A DNA stretch of 64,000 nt from Jannaschia aquimarina. Lineage in GTDB: Bacteria > Pseudomonadota > Alphaproteobacteria > Rhodobacterales > Rhodobacteraceae. Positions 9,153-16,513 of the stretch are shown here, one piece after another (the stretch's first letter is position 1; the number at the start of each line of letters is the position of its first letter). The stretch spans positions 248,001-312,000 of the forward strand of contig NZ_JYFE01000060.1 of NCBI RefSeq assembly GCF_000877395.1, in the 5' to 3' direction. The notes below the pieces were generated by a model that was given only the letters and a program-made list of their open reading frames with translations, was not told where the DNA came from and did not search any database. The position numbers and the translations under genes were made by a program.

Positions 9153-10127
9153 ATGACGTTTACGAACTTTCGTCGGATCGGTCTGGCCCTCGTCCTGGCT
9201 CTGGCCGCGGTGCCGTCAAAAACGGCTGCACAATCCTCGGACATCCCCGGATGGCTTCGGTCTCATGTAGGCCTCGAGGATGGCCAGATCGCACCGATCG
9301 TCCTGGAACGAGCCCGCGCGCTCTATCAGGAGAAGCGCCGTGCGGGGACCGTCCGAAATCCCTGCTATCTGGCGATGGACGCCACGCGCCCCAGCCTTTC
9401 GCCCAGCGGCCAACCGAGCCGCCGCTTCTACATCATCTGTGAAGACAGACAGTCGTTCCGAGCGATCTCTTCGGGGTATGGCAACGGTCGCAAGCTGCCG
9501 CGCGCCGATTTCTCGAACGGCCGGCAATGCGCGAGGAATTTCAGCAATGCCGAAGGTTCCAAGCTGACGATGGGTGGCGCGTACCGCACGGCGGAGACCC
9601 GGACCTCCTTCAAGGGCTATTACCGCCGGGGCGGCGTGACGCGGGCGTTCAACCGCACCTTCCTTCTGTTCGACGGAGAGGGCGAGACGCGAAACGCGCG
9701 GGAACGGGCGATCGGCGGGCACAGGGCGATGTTCCTGAAGTGGCAATGCCGCCTGAGAAAGCCCGACAGCCCGCATGCAGATCAGGACGGCTACGTTCCG
9801 TTCGGGGAACTGGTCGACTACACGTCCGGCCGGAGCAACGGATGCACGACATGGTCTGCCAGTGCCACGCAGGAGGTGCTGTCGCTCGTGGAGGGCAATC
9901 CGACCTCGCTCTATGTCTATCCCGAGGGGCGGGACATCGAAGCTGTCGCGAATGCCGTCCGCGCCGGGAGGCAGCCGTCGCAGGTCGGACTCTACTGGAA
10001 CAGCACATGCCTTCGCTCGATCGGCGCGCCCAAGTTCTGGCCGAAGCGCCAGCTTCAGCCCGTCATCGACCGATGGCGCCAATCGCTTCCGGCGCAGCCA
10101 GCGCGCGTCCTTCCGATCTGCCGATAG
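9153..10127 (+). CDS. Exported L,D-transpeptidase-like protein (YkuD_2 type)
   Basis: A 324-residue protein whose start at 9153 follows GGAGAAGG and opens a signal peptide (FRRIGLALVLALAAV, cleavage probably after the TAAQ region near residue 27). The body carries the ordered marks of the murein L,D-transpeptidase catalytic family: a FSNAEGSKLTMGGAYRT segment, NARERAIGGH where the family has a conserved His, and SGRSNGCTTWS with the presumed nucleophile Cys231, followed by LYVYPEGRD. It would act in the periplasm on tetrapeptide stems of peptidoglycan. Compared with canonical YkuD enzymes the His-x-G and SxGC motifs are relaxed, so activity is likely but not certain. Monocistronic; the next gene is convergent. 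Confidence 0.7.
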   Translation: MTFTNFRRIGLALVLALAAVPSKTAAQSSDIPGWLRSHVGLEDGQIAPIVLERARALYQEKRRAGTVRNPCYLAMDATRPSLSPSGQPSRRFYIICEDRQSFRAISSGYGNGRKLPRADFSNGRQCARNFSNAEGSKLTMGGAYRTAETRTSFKGYYRRGGVTRAFNRTFLLFDGEGETRNARERAIGGHRAMFLKWQCRLRKPDSPHADQDGYVPFGELVDYTSGRSNGCTTWSASATQEVLSLVEGNPTSLYVYPEGRDIEAVANAVRAGRQPSQVGLYWNSTCLRSIGAPKFWPKRQLQPVIDRWRQSLPAQPARVLPICR

Positions 10128-10209
10128 GGCCGACGCGGGCTGGCTGCTCGGTCTCCGCACGCATATGATGGGAGGGGGGCGTCAGACGTCGTCAGTGACA
10201 GGCGTCCGA

Positions 10210-10887
10210 TCAGTCGCCCATCTCGCCCAGCGGGCTGGGCTCTGAGGGCGGCGCGACGTCGAAGATGTCGAGCGTGTCGAAGCCCCCGAGGATCGCATCC
10301 ATCGCGATCGTCGCCAGAACGATGCCCATCACGCGGCTGATGACGGATGCTCCGGTGTCGCCGATCAGGCGATGGATGAAGCTGGCCATCAGGAGGAGCG
10401 CCAGCGTCAGAAGGAGGACGACCACCAGAAGGCCCGCGGTGACGGCCTGCTCGACCAACGTGTTCGCGCTGTTCTCGGTCAGGATCACGACGGCAAGCAT
10501 CGCCCCCGGAGACGCGGTCGGCGGCATCGCAAGAGGGAAGACGGCGCGCGACAGATGCTCCCCGTCGTCGCAGCTTTGGGACTCGGCGATCTCGGCAGCG
10601 GCCTTCGTCTCGCCGAAGATCATGCTGAGCGCGAAGATGAACAGGATGATCCCGCCCGCGATCTGGAATGAGCCGAGACGGAGGCCCAGCGTCTCCAGCA
10701 CGACCTGTCCGCCCACGAGAAACAGGAGCAGCACCACGGCGGCGATCGCGACGTCGCGTAGCGCAAAGCGCCGGTGCACGCGTTGCGGCACACCCGCGAC
10801 GGCATCGAGATGGAAGGGGATCGTCCCCACGGGGTCGATCACGACCAGCAGGGTGACGAATTCGCGGACGAGGAAAGTCACGTCCAT
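10210..10887 (-). CDS. MarC family integral membrane protein
   Basis: A 225-residue membrane protein, starting at MDVTFLVREFVTLLVVIDPVG; an in-frame TTG 17 codons upstream is a less likely start. Six hydrophobic segments can be drawn, with the family's VVIDPVGTIPF near the N-terminus, LGSFQIAGGIILFIFAL in the third helix, and FPLAMPPTASPGAM in the second half, where MarC proteins have PLAxPxxxGPG. MarC proteins were once linked to multiple antibiotic resistance, but that link is not supported; the transport substrate is unknown. The PTASPG segment departs from the usual GPG. It is convergent with the gene at 9153. Confidence 0.85.
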   Translation of the reverse strand: MDVTFLVREFVTLLVVIDPVGTIPFHLDAVAGVPQRVHRRFALRDVAIAAVVLLLFLVGGQVVLETLGLRLGSFQIAGGIILFIFALSMIFGETKAAAEIAESQSCDDGEHLSRAVFPLAMPPTASPGAMLAVVILTENSANTLVEQAVTAGLLVVVLLLTLALLLMASFIHRLIGDTGASVISRVMGIVLATIAMDAILGGFDTLDIFDVAPPSEPSPLGEMGD

Positions 10888-11317
10888 GACGCCGATTCTC
10901 GCATGTCCGGCGCGGCGGCGTATGTGTCTTTGGCTCAATCAACGCTCCGGAAGCGGAGCATCCCAAGCCTCGCTTACCGAATGGGCGATGGTGCACCACC
11001 TTCTACGAGGCAGGCGAAATCCAAAGGCTTCAGCCCTCTTTCCACGGGTGGGTCAGGCGGCGCGCTTGTCCTGAACGAGGTCCTTATGGGCAGCCTCGCC
11101 GCGGCGGGGCGGCGGGGTCAGGGCCAGGCATCCGGAACTTCGACGTCGGACCAGGCCGCAACGATTGGGGCCCGCCCATACGGGCGTTTCTGCCCTGTCA
11201 CCCGCAGATCGTGTTCGGTCTTACCAAAGCCGATAGCGGCAGGGCTTGAGACATCGGCACGAAACGCGGCAAGACTCGTTCCGCGCAGCCAGCAAAATCG
11301 GACCCGGAGGGATCGCA
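10888..11317. other. 430-base intergenic region
   Basis: This lies between the divergent MarC gene (minus) and the VOC gene (plus), so it should hold both promoters. I see no tRNA cloverleaf, no credible small gene and no strong hairpin with a T run. A GC-rich run around 11096-11123 is the only notable feature. Confidence 0.4.
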
Positions 11318-11698
11318 ATGGAGATCGACCGCCTGGATCATCTTGTCCTCACCGTCGCCTCGATCGACGCGACCGTGGGGTTCTACACCCGCATCCTCGG
11401 CATGGAGGCGGAGACGTTCGGAGAAGGACGCCGCGCGCTGAAGTTCGGGCGGCAGAAGATCAACCTCCACCAGGCGGGGCGGGAGTTCGAGCCGAAGGCG
11501 AAGGCGCCCACACCCGGCTCGGCGGACCTGTGCTTCATCGCCAACGGCACCCTCGTGGATGTCGAAGCCTATCTGGTGGATCACGGCGTCGCCATCGAGG
11601 AAGGTCCGGTTGACCGGACGGGCGCGACGGGGCCGATCCGTTCGGTCTATTTCCGCGACCCGGATTTCAACCTGATCGAGGTGTCCGTCTACCTCTGA
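11318..11698 (+). CDS. VOC family (glyoxalase/bleomycin-resistance fold) protein
   Basis: A 126-residue single-domain vicinal oxygen chelate protein. The ATG at 11318 is preceded by CCGGAGGGATCGCA, a strong ribosome-binding site; an in-frame codon at 11246 lacks one. The two beta-alpha-beta-beta-beta modules are evident. Likely metal ligands are His8 (LDHLVLTV), the His in KINLHQAG and the Glu in NLIEVSVYL. This ligand pattern is shared by small lyase or isomerase VOC members (virulence protein STM3117-like), but the reaction cannot be assigned. It lies 141 bases upstream of nasT on the same strand and could be read with it, though it has no known role in nitrate use. Confidence 0.85.
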   Translation: MEIDRLDHLVLTVASIDATVGFYTRILGMEAETFGEGRRALKFGRQKINLHQAGREFEPKAKAPTPGSADLCFIANGTLVDVEAYLVDHGVAIEEGPVDRTGATGPIRSVYFRDPDFNLIEVSVYL

Positions 11699-11839
11699 TG
11701 CTCCGGCATCAGCGGCAGCGCCGGTCCGAAGGCTCGCTCCTCTGCGCGCGGCATGCCCTGTCCGGCATCGTACGGCACGCCGGATTCCGCGCTGCAGAAG
11801 ATTATTGATGCATCCGCAGCATTGGCACATACTCCGCCG

Positions 11840-12424
11840 ATGTCCGAGCCTCTTTCGATCATCGTCGTCGAACCCGACCGAGATCGAGCCCTGATGATCG
11901 TCGACAGTCTGCGCGAGGCGGGGGACGACCGCATCACCGTCATCTCCGAGATATCCTCACTGTCACGGCGCATCACCGAACAGGCCCCCGATATCGTGAT
12001 CGTCGACATAACCAGCCCGACCCGAGACATGCTGGAGGAACTGACGCTGGCGACGTCGCCGCTCGACCGGCCGGTCGCGATGTTCGTGGACAAGAGCGAC
12101 GACAACCTGACGAAAGCCGCGATCGAGGCCGGCGTCTCGGCCTATGTCGTCGATAACCTGAGGCCGGAACGTCTGACCCCGGTCATTTCGGCCGCGATCA
12201 CACGGTTCAACATGTTCCGCCGAATGCGGGACGAACTGACCGAAACCAAGCGCGCGCTGGAGGAGCGGAAGCTGATCGACCGCGCCAAGGGCATTCTGAT
12301 GAAGGCGCGCGGCATCGGTGAAGACGAGGCCTATGCGATCCTCCGCCGGACCGCGATGGACAAGGGCAAGAAGATTTCCGAGGTCGCGGCGGCGCTGGTC
12401 ACGGCTGCGGATCTGCTGTCGTGA
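11840..12424 (+). CDS. nasT: NasT: ANTAR-domain antiterminator of nitrate assimilation
   Basis: A 194-residue response-regulator-like protein. Residues 5-125 form a receiver domain with the phosphoacceptor-position Asp56 (IVIVDITSPTRD) and VDKSD at the switch position. Residues about 143-194 form an ANTAR RNA-binding domain (ERKLIDRAKGILMKARG, then the EDEAYAILRRTAMDKGKKI segment). In known NasS/NasT systems, NasT binds a hairpin in the leader mRNA and prevents termination, and NasS sequesters it when nitrate and nitrite are absent. The final TGA overlaps the GTG of nasS (GTGA), matching the usual co-expression of sensor and antiterminator. The likely target leader, at 13597-13854, is immediately downstream of nasS. 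Confidence 0.92.
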   Translation: MSEPLSIIVVEPDRDRALMIVDSLREAGDDRITVISEISSLSRRITEQAPDIVIVDITSPTRDMLEELTLATSPLDRPVAMFVDKSDDNLTKAAIEAGVSAYVVDNLRPERLTPVISAAITRFNMFRRMRDELTETKRALEERKLIDRAKGILMKARGIGEDEAYAILRRTAMDKGKKISEVAAALVTAADLLS

Positions 12425-13596
12425 CGGCCCATCTGTCGATCGCCTTCATGCCGCTCGTCGATGCGGCCCCGTTGATTGTCGCAGAAGAGATGGGCTTCGC
12501 GCGCGAGGAAGGGCTGAGCCTGGACCTGGTCCGGGCGCCGTCATGGTCATCGCTGCGCGACATGCTGGCCTTCGGGCGGGTCGAAGCCGCCCACATGCTT
12601 GCGCCAGTGCCCGTCGCGATGGCGCTGGGGATCGGCGGAGTCGCGTCCTCCATCTCCGCCCTGATGGTGACGTCGGTCAACGGGACGGTGGTCGGTGTCA
12701 GCATGGCGTTGGCCGAACGGATGCGCGGGGCGGGGCATCTGTTCGGATTCGACGACGCCTCTGCGGCGGGGCGCGCGCTTGTCGCGGAGGGGGGCGACCG
12801 GCTGAGGATCGGCGTCCCTTTCCCGTTCTCGATGCATGCGGAGCTGCTCTATTACTGGCTCTCGGCCAGCGGATTGCCCGCGCCGCAGGGCATCGAGATC
12901 CGGACCGTCCCCCCGCCATTGATGGCCGACGCGATCAGTGCCGGCGAGATCGATGCCTTCTGCGTTGGCGAGCCTTGGGGCTCTCGCGCGGTAGAGATCG
13001 GGGCAGGCACGCTCCTCATTCCGGGCCGCGCGATCTGGAGCTTCGCGCCCGAGAAAGTGCTCGCCGTGAGGACCGAGTGGGCCCAGAACGAGCCCGACCT
13101 GACCGGCCGACTGATGCGCGCCGTCTGGAAGGCGTGCCGATGGCTCGACCACGGCGGGGCGCAGACCACGGCCGCCGAATTGCTGGCGCGCGCGCCCTAT
13201 CTCGACCTTCCGTCCGAGATGATCGACCGCGCCTTTTCGGGCCGGCTGGTCATCAGTGCCAAGGGGGAGGTGCGCGAGTGCCGCGGCTTTGTCGTTTTCC
13301 ACGACGGTGCGGCGACCTTCCCCTGGCGAAGCCAGGCGGCATGGATCGCGCGCCAGATGGCCGCCCGCCTCGGCCTGGAACGTGCCGCATCGCTCGACAG
13401 CGCCCGCAACGTGTTCCGGACCGATCTCTATCGCGCGCATCTGCGCGAGGCCGGGGCGATTCTGCCTGGCGCCTCCGAAAAGGTGGAGGGAGCGACCGGC
13501 GCCGATACCGCCGTCGCGTCGGAAACCGGCCGGCTGATCCTGGCGGAGAACCGGTTCTTCGATGGCCAGCTTTTTGATCCGACGCCGGCAAGCTGA
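12421..13596 (+). CDS. nasS: NasS: cytoplasmic nitrate/nitrite sensor, NrtA-like
   Basis: A 391-residue protein of the NrtA/CmpA ligand-binding family without any signal peptide; it begins directly with LSIAFMPLVDAAPLIVAEEMG. That absence, and translational coupling to nasT through the GTGA overlap, identify it as the sensor rather than a transporter component. Family marks include AHMLAPVPVAMALGIGG, FPFSMHAELLYYWL and the GEIDAFCVGEPWG segment that contributes to anion binding in NrtA. By analogy with Azotobacter, Paracoccus and Bradyrhizobium NasS, it holds NasT in an inactive complex and releases it on binding nitrate or nitrite. GTG is the only start compatible with the overlap. Confidence 0.92.
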   Translation: MTAHLSIAFMPLVDAAPLIVAEEMGFAREEGLSLDLVRAPSWSSLRDMLAFGRVEAAHMLAPVPVAMALGIGGVASSISALMVTSVNGTVVGVSMALAERMRGAGHLFGFDDASAAGRALVAEGGDRLRIGVPFPFSMHAELLYYWLSASGLPAPQGIEIRTVPPPLMADAISAGEIDAFCVGEPWGSRAVEIGAGTLLIPGRAIWSFAPEKVLAVRTEWAQNEPDLTGRLMRAVWKACRWLDHGGAQTTAAELLARAPYLDLPSEMIDRAFSGRLVISAKGEVRECRGFVVFHDGAATFPWRSQAAWIARQMAARLGLERAASLDSARNVFRTDLYRAHLREAGAILPGASEKVEGATGADTAVASETGRLILAENRFFDGQLFDPTPAS

Positions 13597-13854
13597 TTAA
13601 CGATTGTGCAGCTGCAGCATGACGGGCGGCCCTGAGAGGCGAAATGCGGAACTTGTCGTGAAAGTCTCTTGAAAGCGACTGATCATCCGGGTCAGTGATC
13701 GAACCAGAGGGCAAGGGCGTCCTCTGACATTCCCCACGACTGGGCGAACCGAGCAAAGCCGCTCGACCGACCTGCGCAACCGCGTGGGCCAGGTCTTGCG
13801 GCTTTTTTTTGTTTTTCGCGCCGCCCGCGGGGTGGCCGAAGGAGGGACGACCAA
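13597..13854 (+). promoter_or_regulatory. Nitrate-operon leader with ANTAR-type hexaloop hairpin and attenuator
   Basis: This 258-base leader lies between nasS and nrtA. A hairpin at 13705-13726 has stem CAGAGGGC/GTCCTCTG (one G-T wobble) closing the six-base loop AAGGGC, which has A at position 1 and G at position 4, the key bases of ANTAR target loops. A second stem just upstream (13678-13696, ACTGATC/GGTCAGT with one wobble) is placed like the first hairpin of the two-hexaloop motif, but its loop reads as five bases. An intrinsic terminator follows at 13755-13810. The arrangement is that of NasT-controlled antitermination. Confidence 0.8.
13755..13810 (+). terminator. Intrinsic terminator (attenuator) of the nitrate operon leader
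   Basis: An eight-base perfect outer stem AAAGCCGC (13755-13762) pairs with GCGGCTTT (13798-13805), and a nested six-base stem GACCTG (13769-13774) pairs with CAGGTC (13790-13795). The outer stem runs into an uninterrupted T tract to 13810. It ends 44 bases before the nrtA start, so it would block transcription of the structural genes unless antiterminated. Confidence 0.85.
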
Positions 13855-15222
13855 ATGAAGAGTTTTCTGACAGGCCTCGCCGCCGCAGCCGTGAGCGCGA
13901 CCGCCGTGTCGGCCGAGCTGCTCGATCTGGAGAAGGACGAGTTGACCTTCGGCTTCATCAAACTGACGGACATGGCACCGCTCGCCGTAGCCTACGAGCA
14001 GGGCTATTTCCTTGAAGAGGGCCTCTTCGTCACGCTGGAAGCGCAGGCCAACTGGAAGGTGCTGCTCGATGGCGTGATCGACGGACAGCTCGACGGCGCG
14101 CACATGCTGGCCGGGCAGCCGCTCGCCGCGACCATCGGCTACGGCACGCAGGCGCATATCGTCACGCCCTTTTCGATGGACCTGAACGGCAACGGGATCA
14201 CGGTCTCGAACGAGGTCTGGGAGGCGATGAAGCCGAACGTCCCGACGATGGAGGACGGCCGTCCGCAGCACCCGATCAGCGCCTCGGCCATGGCGCCGGT
14301 CGTCGAGGAGTACAACGCCTCCGGCCGGCCCTTCAACATGGGCATGGTCTTCCCGGTCTCGACCCACAATTATGAACTGCGCTACTGGCTGGCCGCCGGC
14401 GGGCTGGAGCCGGGCTACTACTCGCCGCAGGACAATTCCGGCCAGATCGGCGCCGATGTCTTCCTGTCCGTGACTCCGCCGCCGCAAATGCCCGCCACCC
14501 TCGAAGCCGGCACGATCTACGGTTATTGCGTGGGCGAGCCCTGGAACCAGCAGGCCGTGGCCAAGGGCATCGGCGTCCCGGTCATCACCGACTACCAGAT
14601 CTGGAAGAACAACCCCGAGAAGGTGTTCGGCATCACCGCCGAATTCGCCGAGCAATACCCGAACACCACCAAGGCCGTGGTCAAGGCCCTGATCCGCGCC
14701 GCGATCTGGCTGGACGAGAACGACAACGCCAACCGCATGGAAGCGGTCGAGATGCTGTCGCGGCCCGAATATGTGGGGGCGGATGCCGACGTCATCGCCG
14801 CCTCGATGACAGGCACCTTCGAGTTCGAGAAGGGCGACGTGCGCGAGATCCCGGATTTCAATGTCTTCTTCCGCTACAACGCCACTTATCCGTTCTACTC
14901 CGACGCCATCTGGTACCTGACGCAGATGCGCCGCTGGGGGCAGATCGCCGAGCCGCGGACCGACGAATGGTTCATCGAGACCGCGCAATCGGTCTACCGG
15001 CCGGATATCTATCTGGAAGCGGCGCGGATGCTGGTCGATCAGGGTTTGGCCAACGAGGCGGATTTCCCCTGGGACAGCGACGGCTTCAAGGCGCCGACGC
15101 CCGCCGAGGATATCATCGACGGTATTCCCTATGACGGGCGGACGCCCAATGCCTACCTCGAAAGCCTGCCGATCGGCCTGAAGGGCGAGCAGCGGGTCGT
15201 CGACGGCGAGGTGCAGGGCTGA
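13855..15222 (+). CDS. nrtA: Nitrate ABC transporter periplasmic binding protein NrtA/NasF
   Basis: A 455-residue secreted member of the same family as NasS. The N-terminus [20 protein letters not shown] is a Sec signal peptide (cleavage probably after Ala20). The mature part starts [26 protein letters not shown], aligning by eye with the NasS start, and contains [31 protein letters not shown] and [13 protein letters not shown], segments typical of NrtA. GGAGGGACGACCAA precedes the ATG. It binds nitrate and/or nitrite in the periplasm and feeds the NrtB permease. A GC-rich hairpin follows it, perhaps setting higher expression than for the downstream permease. Confidence 0.92.
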   Translation: MKSFLTGLAAAAVSATAVSAELLDLEKDELTFGFIKLTDMAPLAVAYEQGYFLEEGLFVTLEAQANWKVLLDGVIDGQLDGAHMLAGQPLAATIGYGTQAHIVTPFSMDLNGNGITVSNEVWEAMKPNVPTMEDGRPQHPISASAMAPVVEEYNASGRPFNMGMVFPVSTHNYELRYWLAAGGLEPGYYSPQDNSGQIGADVFLSVTPPPQMPATLEAGTIYGYCVGEPWNQQAVAKGIGVPVITDYQIWKNNPEKVFGITAEFAEQYPNTTKAVVKALIRAAIWLDENDNANRMEAVEMLSRPEYVGADADVIAASMTGTFEFEKGDVREIPDFNVFFRYNATYPFYSDAIWYLTQMRRWGQIAEPRTDEWFIETAQSVYRPDIYLEAARMLVDQGLANEADFPWDSDGFKAPTPAEDIIDGIPYDGRTPNAYLESLPIGLKGEQRVVDGEVQG

Positions 15223-15231
15223 CACGCCCGG

Positions 15232-15260
15232 AGCGGCGCGCACGTCAAGCGCGCGCCGCT
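15232..15260 (+). terminator. GC-rich hairpin after nrtA (partial terminator or mRNA stabiliser)
   Basis: AGCGGCGCGC (15232-15241) pairs perfectly with GCGCGCCGCT (15251-15260) around a nine-base loop, ten bases after the nrtA stop. No T tract follows, so it is more likely an mRNA 3'-end stabiliser or weak attenuator that raises binding protein over membrane components. Confidence 0.5.
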
Positions 15261-15298
15261 TCCATGCCGCAGCACAGCAAACAGGCATGTCACAGCCA

Positions 15299-15338
15299 GT
15301 GCACCCCGCGTGCACCCCCTGTGCACCCCCTGTGCACC
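15299..15338. repeat. Four GTGCACC copies at exact 11-base spacing
   Basis: GTGCACC occurs at 15299, 15310, 15321 and 15332, each exactly 11 bases from the next, with C/T-rich spacers. GTGCAC is itself palindromic. The array lies in the nrtA-nrtB gap, about 100 bases before nrtB. One helical turn spacing would place the sites on one face of the DNA; replication slippage is an equally simple origin. Confidence 0.7.
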
Positions 15339-15436
15339 GCCGCGCTGCAGCAATCGACTAACCGACCCGCCGCACGAATTTTGGGCGGCCCCGCCATTCC
15401 TTCGCTGCGACGCAGCAAAACCGAGAGATCGACGCC

Positions 15437-16513
15437 ATGACAGCCATCGACCCCGGCACGGACGCCGCACTGGAGCGCGAGGCGAGACGAGCCCGGCTTT
15501 TCACCCGCATCAACGCCGCCGACAAATGGTTTCAGGTCCTCGGCCTGAGCTGGCTAACCCCGGTCCTGAAAGCCGTGGCCGGCGAGAACCCCAAGGGCCA
15601 GCTCGGAGAGATCTGGCGCCTGCTGGGCGTCCCGCTGGTCGCAATCGCAGCCTTCCTGACGATGTGGTCGGTGCTGGCGCCGCAGGTCCAGACATCCCTG
15701 GGCGCGATACCCGGTCCCGCGCAGGTCTGGGAGCAGGCCGTCGCATTGCATGAGGACGCCGCGTCGAAGGCCGAGAGCAAGGCGCGGTTCCAGGAACAGG
15801 TCGCGACCCTCAACGAGCGCCGCGTGGCCCAGGGGCAGGAGCCCATCGAGCGGTCCTATACCGGCGCGCCCAGCTATTACGAGCAGATCCGCACCAGCAT
15901 CGGAACCGTCTTCTTCGGCTTCCTGATCGCGACGGTGGTGGCCGTGCCGCTGGGCATCGCCGCAGGTCTGTCGCCCACCGCCAATGCCGCGCTGAACCCG
16001 CTGATCCAGATCTTCAAGCCGGTCAGCCCGCTGGCTTGGCTGCCCATCGTCACCATGGTGGTCAGTGCCGTCTACGTCACGCAGGACGGGCTGTTCGCCA
16101 AGTCGTTCCTGGTCTCGGCGATCACGGTCACGCTGTGCTCGCTCTGGCCCACGCTGATCAACACGGCCTTGGGCGTGGCAAGCATCGACAAGGATCTGGT
16201 GAACGTCTCGAAGGTGCTGAAGATGGGCACCTGGACCAAGATCACCAAGCTGGTCCTGCCCTCGGCCCTGCCGCTGATCTTCACCGGGCTGCGCCTGAGC
16301 CTGGGCGTCGGCTGGATGGTCCTGATCGCGGCCGAGATGCTGGCGCAGAACCCCGGTCTGGGCAAGTTCGTCTGGGACGAGTTCCAGAACGGGTCGTCGC
16401 AGAGCCTCGCACGGATCATGGTCGCGGTACTGACCATCGGGATCATCGGCTTCCTTCTGGACCGGCTGATGTACGCGATCCAGTCGCTCTTCACCTTCAC
16501 GAACCATCGGTGA
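15437..16513 (+). CDS. nrtB: Nitrate ABC transporter permease NrtB
   Basis: A 358-residue inner-membrane permease. A long N-terminal cytoplasmic part of about 60 residues precedes the first helix (LVAIAAFLTMWSVLAP). A polar insertion around residues 95-140 (ALHEDAASKAESKARF, then PSYYEQIRTSIGTVFFG) is characteristic of the proteobacterial NrtB subgroup. The permease core contains PVSPLAWLPIVTMV, the usual site in the nitrate/taurine/bicarbonate permease family, and an EAA loop ending LPSALPLIFTGLRLSLGVGW. It forms a homodimeric channel for nitrate. The TGA overlaps the following ATG (TGATG). No typical strong ribosome-binding site is visible before its ATG. Confidence 0.92.
   Translation: MTAIDPGTDAALEREARRARLFTRINAADKWFQVLGLSWLTPVLKAVAGENPKGQLGEIWRLLGVPLVAIAAFLTMWSVLAPQVQTSLGAIPGPAQVWEQAVALHEDAASKAESKARFQEQVATLNERRVAQGQEPIERSYTGAPSYYEQIRTSIGTVFFGFLIATVVAVPLGIAAGLSPTANAALNPLIQIFKPVSPLAWLPIVTMVVSAVYVTQDGLFAKSFLVSAITVTLCSLWPTLINTALGVASIDKDLVNVSKVLKMGTWTKITKLVLPSALPLIFTGLRLSLGVGWMVLIAAEMLAQNPGLGKFVWDEFQNGSSQSLARIMVAVLTIGIIGFLLDRLMYAIQSLFTFTNHR

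Noticed and set aside
11818-11839. Possible sigma-54 promoter (TGGCAC) just ahead of nasT
   Set aside because: The -24-like TGGCAC is present but the -12 element reads CCGCC instead of TTGCA/T, and the spacing would overlap the start codon.
13597-15315. 572-codon open frame on the minus strand
   Set aside because: Antisense to nrtA and to the attenuator leader; no family match.
15299-15338. Short repeats considered as a CRISPR array
   Set aside because: Repeat unit is 7 bases at 11-base period with no spacers of useful length, and no cas genes are present.
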